Shown piece after piece: positions 61,036-64,000 of a DNA stretch of 64,000 bases. The stretch is from Chlorocebus sabaeus. Its lineage: Eukaryota > Chordata > Mammalia > Primates > Cercopithecidae. How positions within the stretch are numbered: position 1 is the first letter of the stretch; every line of letters starts with the position of its first letter. A program made the position numbers and the translations under genes. The stretch covers positions 5,053,501-5,117,500 of the forward strand of contig NC_132904.1 in the NCBI RefSeq assembly GCF_047675955.1. Reading direction: 5' to 3'. Under the pieces are notes generated by a model. The model was not told the DNA's origin, ran no database searches, and saw only the letters and a list, made by a program, of their open reading frames with translations.

Positions 61036-62095
61036 GGGTAAGCAAAGGCCTGGGGTCACCATTGGTTCAGCCGTTGGCCTCTCCTTCTGTTTCTCCAAGC
61101 GTCCCAGGGCAAGTGGCATCTTCAAGCTGAGCCTCGGTTTCTTTTCCTGTGAAGTGGGTCTAGTGAGTGGGCTGGATTTGAGGTGGTGGGCAGGATCAGT
61201 GTGGCATTGCTGGGGAAAGCTCCCAGCCGAGTGTGAAGAGCCCGGTGCGGAGGGGTGGAAGATGTCAGGCTCCAAGCAGGCCCCAACATTGGCAGTGCTG
61301 GGGCTGACCCTTGGCTGCCTCAGCTCTGGGAACCCCATGGAGCACGAGGCGTCTGGGCAGGTAGTGGGGCCATAGGAGGCAGCAGGGCTTGGGCTGTGGC
61401 CCCGTTCCCTGAAGTGCTCCATGTGTTCCGTGCAGCGGGCAGGGTCAGGGGTCATGTTTAAACGCGGGGGAGCCCAGGGCAGTACCTCCAGGCTGCGTGC
61501 TGTCCAAGTGGCGTGGGCGGGCGGCCCCTTGGATGGTCTCGGGACAGCGTAGCAAGGCCCTGGGCACTCACCTGACCAGTCACGTTGGGGACCATCTGAG
61601 GAACAGACAGGCAGATCCTACCCACAGTGGGGGGCTGGGACTTGGGATGGTTTAAGGGGGGCATTGAAAGCCTGGGAAAGAGCCTAGGTGGGAGAGTGGA
61701 CGTCTGGCACACACACTCAAGTGGAACAGGGGCAGTTGGCTAGGTGACAGCTATCCCGTGCCCAGCACCCTGGTAGCCAGTTCAGAATGACCGTCCCAGA
61801 CCTAGCTGAGGGTCTGCAGCTACAGCAGGGCGCACCTGGTGTTTCTGAAAACCCCTCTCCCCATGCCACCTTGTGCCAGCTCCACTGGCCCCCATGTCGG
61901 TCCTTAGGACTCCGGCCACCCACACACTGAGCTCCTGCAGGGCGGGTCCTATGCCCAGCGCACAGGGGAAGCTCGGCCCGTGTGCCAGCTGAACGGTGAG
62001 ATGGGTGTGAACGAACACATGAAGCATCTCTCTCCCCCGCCACTCCCCAGCTTCTCAACCACAGAATCTGTGCCTGGCTCAGGAAATGTACCCTC
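61036..62095. other. GC-rich single-copy DNA with one MIR trace
   Basis: A MIR core in plus orientation lies at about 61115-61200 (TGAGCCTCGGTTTCTTTTCC, GTGAAGTGGGTCTAG). Open frames up to about 174 codons on both strands have no recognisable domain. Confidence 0.5.
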
Positions 62096-62097
62096 CA

Positions 62098-62480
62098 TGT
62101 GGGTTTTCTATTGCTGCATAACAAATGGTCACCAGTTGAAAAGCTTAAAATGGCATTTATCTATTGTCTTACAGTTTGGGCAGGTCAGGAGTCAGGACAT
62201 GGCATAGCTGGGCCTTCTGTCTCATGGGGCTGCAGTCAAGGTGCCAACTAGAGCTGGGGTCTCCTCTGAGGTTTGGGACCCTCTTCCAAGCTCTCGAGGT
62301 TGTGGAAGATTGCATTTCCTTGCCCCTGTTCCTCATGGGGCTGGATCTCCAAATCCCGCAGGAGAGTCTCTGATTTCAAGGCCATTTTGAAAGGGTTCAC
62401 CTGATTAGCTCGGGCCCACCCAGGATAATCATCATTTTGATTAACTCAAGGTCAGCCAGTTGGACTTTAATTACACCTGC
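62098..62480 (-). mobile_element. LTR-type dispersed repeat, family uncertain
   Basis: TTTTCTATTGCTGCATAACA, AAGCTTAAAATGGCATTTAT, GTCTTACAGTTTGGGCAGGT, CAGGAGTCAGGACATGGCAT and GCTGCAGTCAAGGTGCCAAC follow a common mammalian repeat related to the elements at 17046, 29228 and 33685. Confidence 0.6.
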
Positions 62481-63241
62481 AGACGTCCAGCCACCTTTGC
62501 CATACAAAGCAACCTCATCACGAGAGCACATCCACCCTCTTCACAGCCCCGCCACGCTCCAGGTTGGGGAGTACGCAGGTGTGTAGACACCTGGGGGCAG
62601 GGATGCTGGAGAGCGCCTGAGGCTCCTGCCAACCACGCTCTCCTCGGCTCTGAGACTGAGTCCTGGCCTCAGGCAGGTAATGAGCGAAGCTTTGCAGAAT
62701 GAATACATGAGGGAATGAGTGAGTGAGTGAATGTGTGAGTCTGGGATCTTCCATCAAACTGTGTCCGTCTCAGGGCCAGGGTCCACATTGGACTCACCTC
62801 TGAAATCGCCACGGCAACCAGTGCTCCTGGTTACGTATGACGCTTTGAGTGCTCACCTGAGTGAGTGGAGGAGGGAGTGGTGCCTCTCCCTCTCCTCAAG
62901 GTCAGGGTCTGTGCAGAGCAATTCTGAGACCCATTCCTCTGGGAGCCAGGTGCAGGGCCGCAAGCTCTGTCCTCGGCAGCATCTCCTCTGGCTCCTCTGC
63001 GCAGCTGCCCCTCCAGTGCACAGCAGCAGCCCCCAGGGCAGCACTGGCCACACAGGGACCAGTGGGAGGCAGGCTCCTGGCTGTGAGACCTTGGGCACGG
63101 CCTTCTGCCCTGACCCTCCTGGTCTCCATCAGCAAGAGAGAGGGTTCAACACCTGGCTGGCGTGAGGATGGAGCATTCCCCGCATGGTCAGCTCTCAGGG
63201 CGATGCCTGGTGCCGTCTGGATACCCACACCATCTCCTCCT
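62481..63241. other. Single-copy DNA with a short (TGAG)n run
   Basis: A GAATGAGTGAGTGAGTGAAT run at about 62713-62735 may be an L2-type tail. The rest is unrecognised; open frames of 80-147 codons on both strands have no domain. Confidence 0.5.
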
Positions 63242-63375
63242 TTCATCCTTCCAAGAGCATCACCAGGCAGGTGCTGTCCTTATGCCCATTTTATAGCTTG
63301 GTAAACTGAGGCACAGAGAGGTTAAGTAATACATACAAAGCTGGGAATTGGGCCCAGATAGTCTGGCTCTAGCCA
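63242..63375 (-). mobile_element. MIR SINE
   Basis: Minus orientation with well-kept blocks: ATGCCCATTTTATAGCTTGG, TAAACTGAGGCACAGAGAGG, TTAAGTAATACATACAAAGC and GATAGTCTGGCTCTAG. Confidence 0.88.
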
Positions 63376-63500
63376 TATTGGAAGGGCGTTCCACCTTACG
63401 CCTGACTACTGGGTCCCTAAGTGGTGAGTTGAAGACCCTGCTCTTGACAGTGTGCTGTGTGACGTTAGCAAGCCAGCTGCCCGCTCCATTTTGGCCACTG

Positions 63501-63930
63501 TGTTGGGTTTCCTGGGGCTGATATAGTGCCAAGTGCCACAGGCTGCATGGCTTAAACCACAGAAGTAGATTGTGTCACAGCTCTGGAGGCCAGAAGTTCA
63601 ACACGAAGGTTGGACAGGGTTGGTTCCTGCTGGAGCTCTGAGATGGGGTCTGCTCCGGGGCCTCCCTGGCTTGGAGGTGGCTGCCTTCCTGTTTCCAGGG
63701 CGCCCTCCCTGCTTTTCTCTCTCTCTGTCCAAATTTCCCCTTTTCAGAAGGATGCCAATTAAATTGGATTTGGGCCCATCCTCATGGCCTCATTTTAACT
63801 TAATTACCTCTCTAACAACCCTTTCTCCACACAACGCCACATCCTGAGGTACTGAGGTATCCTGAGGTACCACATCCCGAGGTACACTCCAACATACGAA
63901 TTTTGGGAGGACATGATTCAGCCAATAGCA
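63501..63930 (-). mobile_element. MLT1-type MaLR LTR
   Basis: Minus orientation: TGCATGGCTTAAACCACAGA, TCACAGCTCTGGAGGCCAGA, GTCCAAATTTCCCCTTTTCA, TAACTTAATTACCTCTC and AACATACGAATTTTGGGAGG. A short local repetition of CCTGAGGTAC-type units (63843-63884, four copies) lies where consensus has one. Confidence 0.85.
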
Positions 63931-64000
63931 ACCACAGCGAACTCAGGTGAATTTCCATCCTTGCCCCAGCTAGCACTGTGAGGCACTGAGCTGCCAGGCA

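Noticed and set aside
1..64000. tRNA, rRNA, snRNA, telomeric TTAGGG arrays, alpha satellite, mitochondrial inserts
   Set aside because: Looked for by eye on both strands and not seen; a covariance-model or alignment search could still find a diverged copy.

Overview
The window is genomic DNA from a primate nuclear chromosome, most likely an Old World monkey (cercopithecid). Full-length 7SL-derived Alu elements of several ages place it in primates. The youngest Alu (35181-35502) carries changes I recognise from the macaque/baboon AluYR lineage and not from human AluY: GGCTCAAGCC near the 5' end, GTAAACCC in the right arm and GATCCAGCC before the final CACTCCAGCC. Old MIR, L2, MER5A/MER20, MLT1 and THE1-type elements are what any simian genome would carry. 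Nothing is bacterial, viral or organellar.

I found no supportable protein-coding gene, tRNA or rRNA in the 64 kb. The long open frames come from stop-free tandem repeats, from Alu or L2 sequence, or from GC-rich chance frames. The region reads as intergenic or deep-intronic DNA, GC-rich for most of its length, with an AT-rich repeat block at about 29-36 kb.

Layout. 1-6.5 kb: GC-rich single-copy DNA with MIR/L2 fragments, a local 92-bp duplication, facing C12/G12 tracts and a possible enhancer near 5.8 kb. 6.5-9.0 kb: an MLT1 LTR, then a three-level tetranucleotide array (4 bp, 60 bp, 267-327 bp) interrupted by a THE1/MSTA-type solo LTR. 9-17.5 kb: L2, two Alus inside an old LINE fragment, a possible SOX/homeodomain enhancer (about 14.1 kb) and an MLT1 LTR. 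17.5-25 kb: a CpG island (19.14-19.86 kb) around an AT-richer core with four SOX-type motifs, then an AluJ and old repeats. 25-29 kb: MER20, a possible non-coding 3' exon and an RFX X-box-like site. 29-36.1 kb: LTR-type repeats, an old L1 split by an Alu, MLT1, MER20, the AluYR and another Alu. 36-46.8 kb: CA/TG tracts, a second (CATC)-type array with a 266-bp duplication, a possible homeodomain enhancer (41.5 kb) and several Alus. 46.8-48.3 kb: a second CpG island with two opposed CCAAT boxes. 48.3-64 kb: a composite Alu, MER5A, MLT1 LTRs, a polypyrimidine tract, a local duplication at 56.5/57.9 kb, L2, and an internally deleted L1.

The most interesting non-repeat signals are the two CpG islands and three smaller motif clusters. 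They could be enhancers or non-coding-RNA promoters, but that is inference from motifs and composition and needs conservation or chromatin data. I did not find a new multi-gene system. Repeat family names come from memory of consensus sequences and are marked uncertain where they are.
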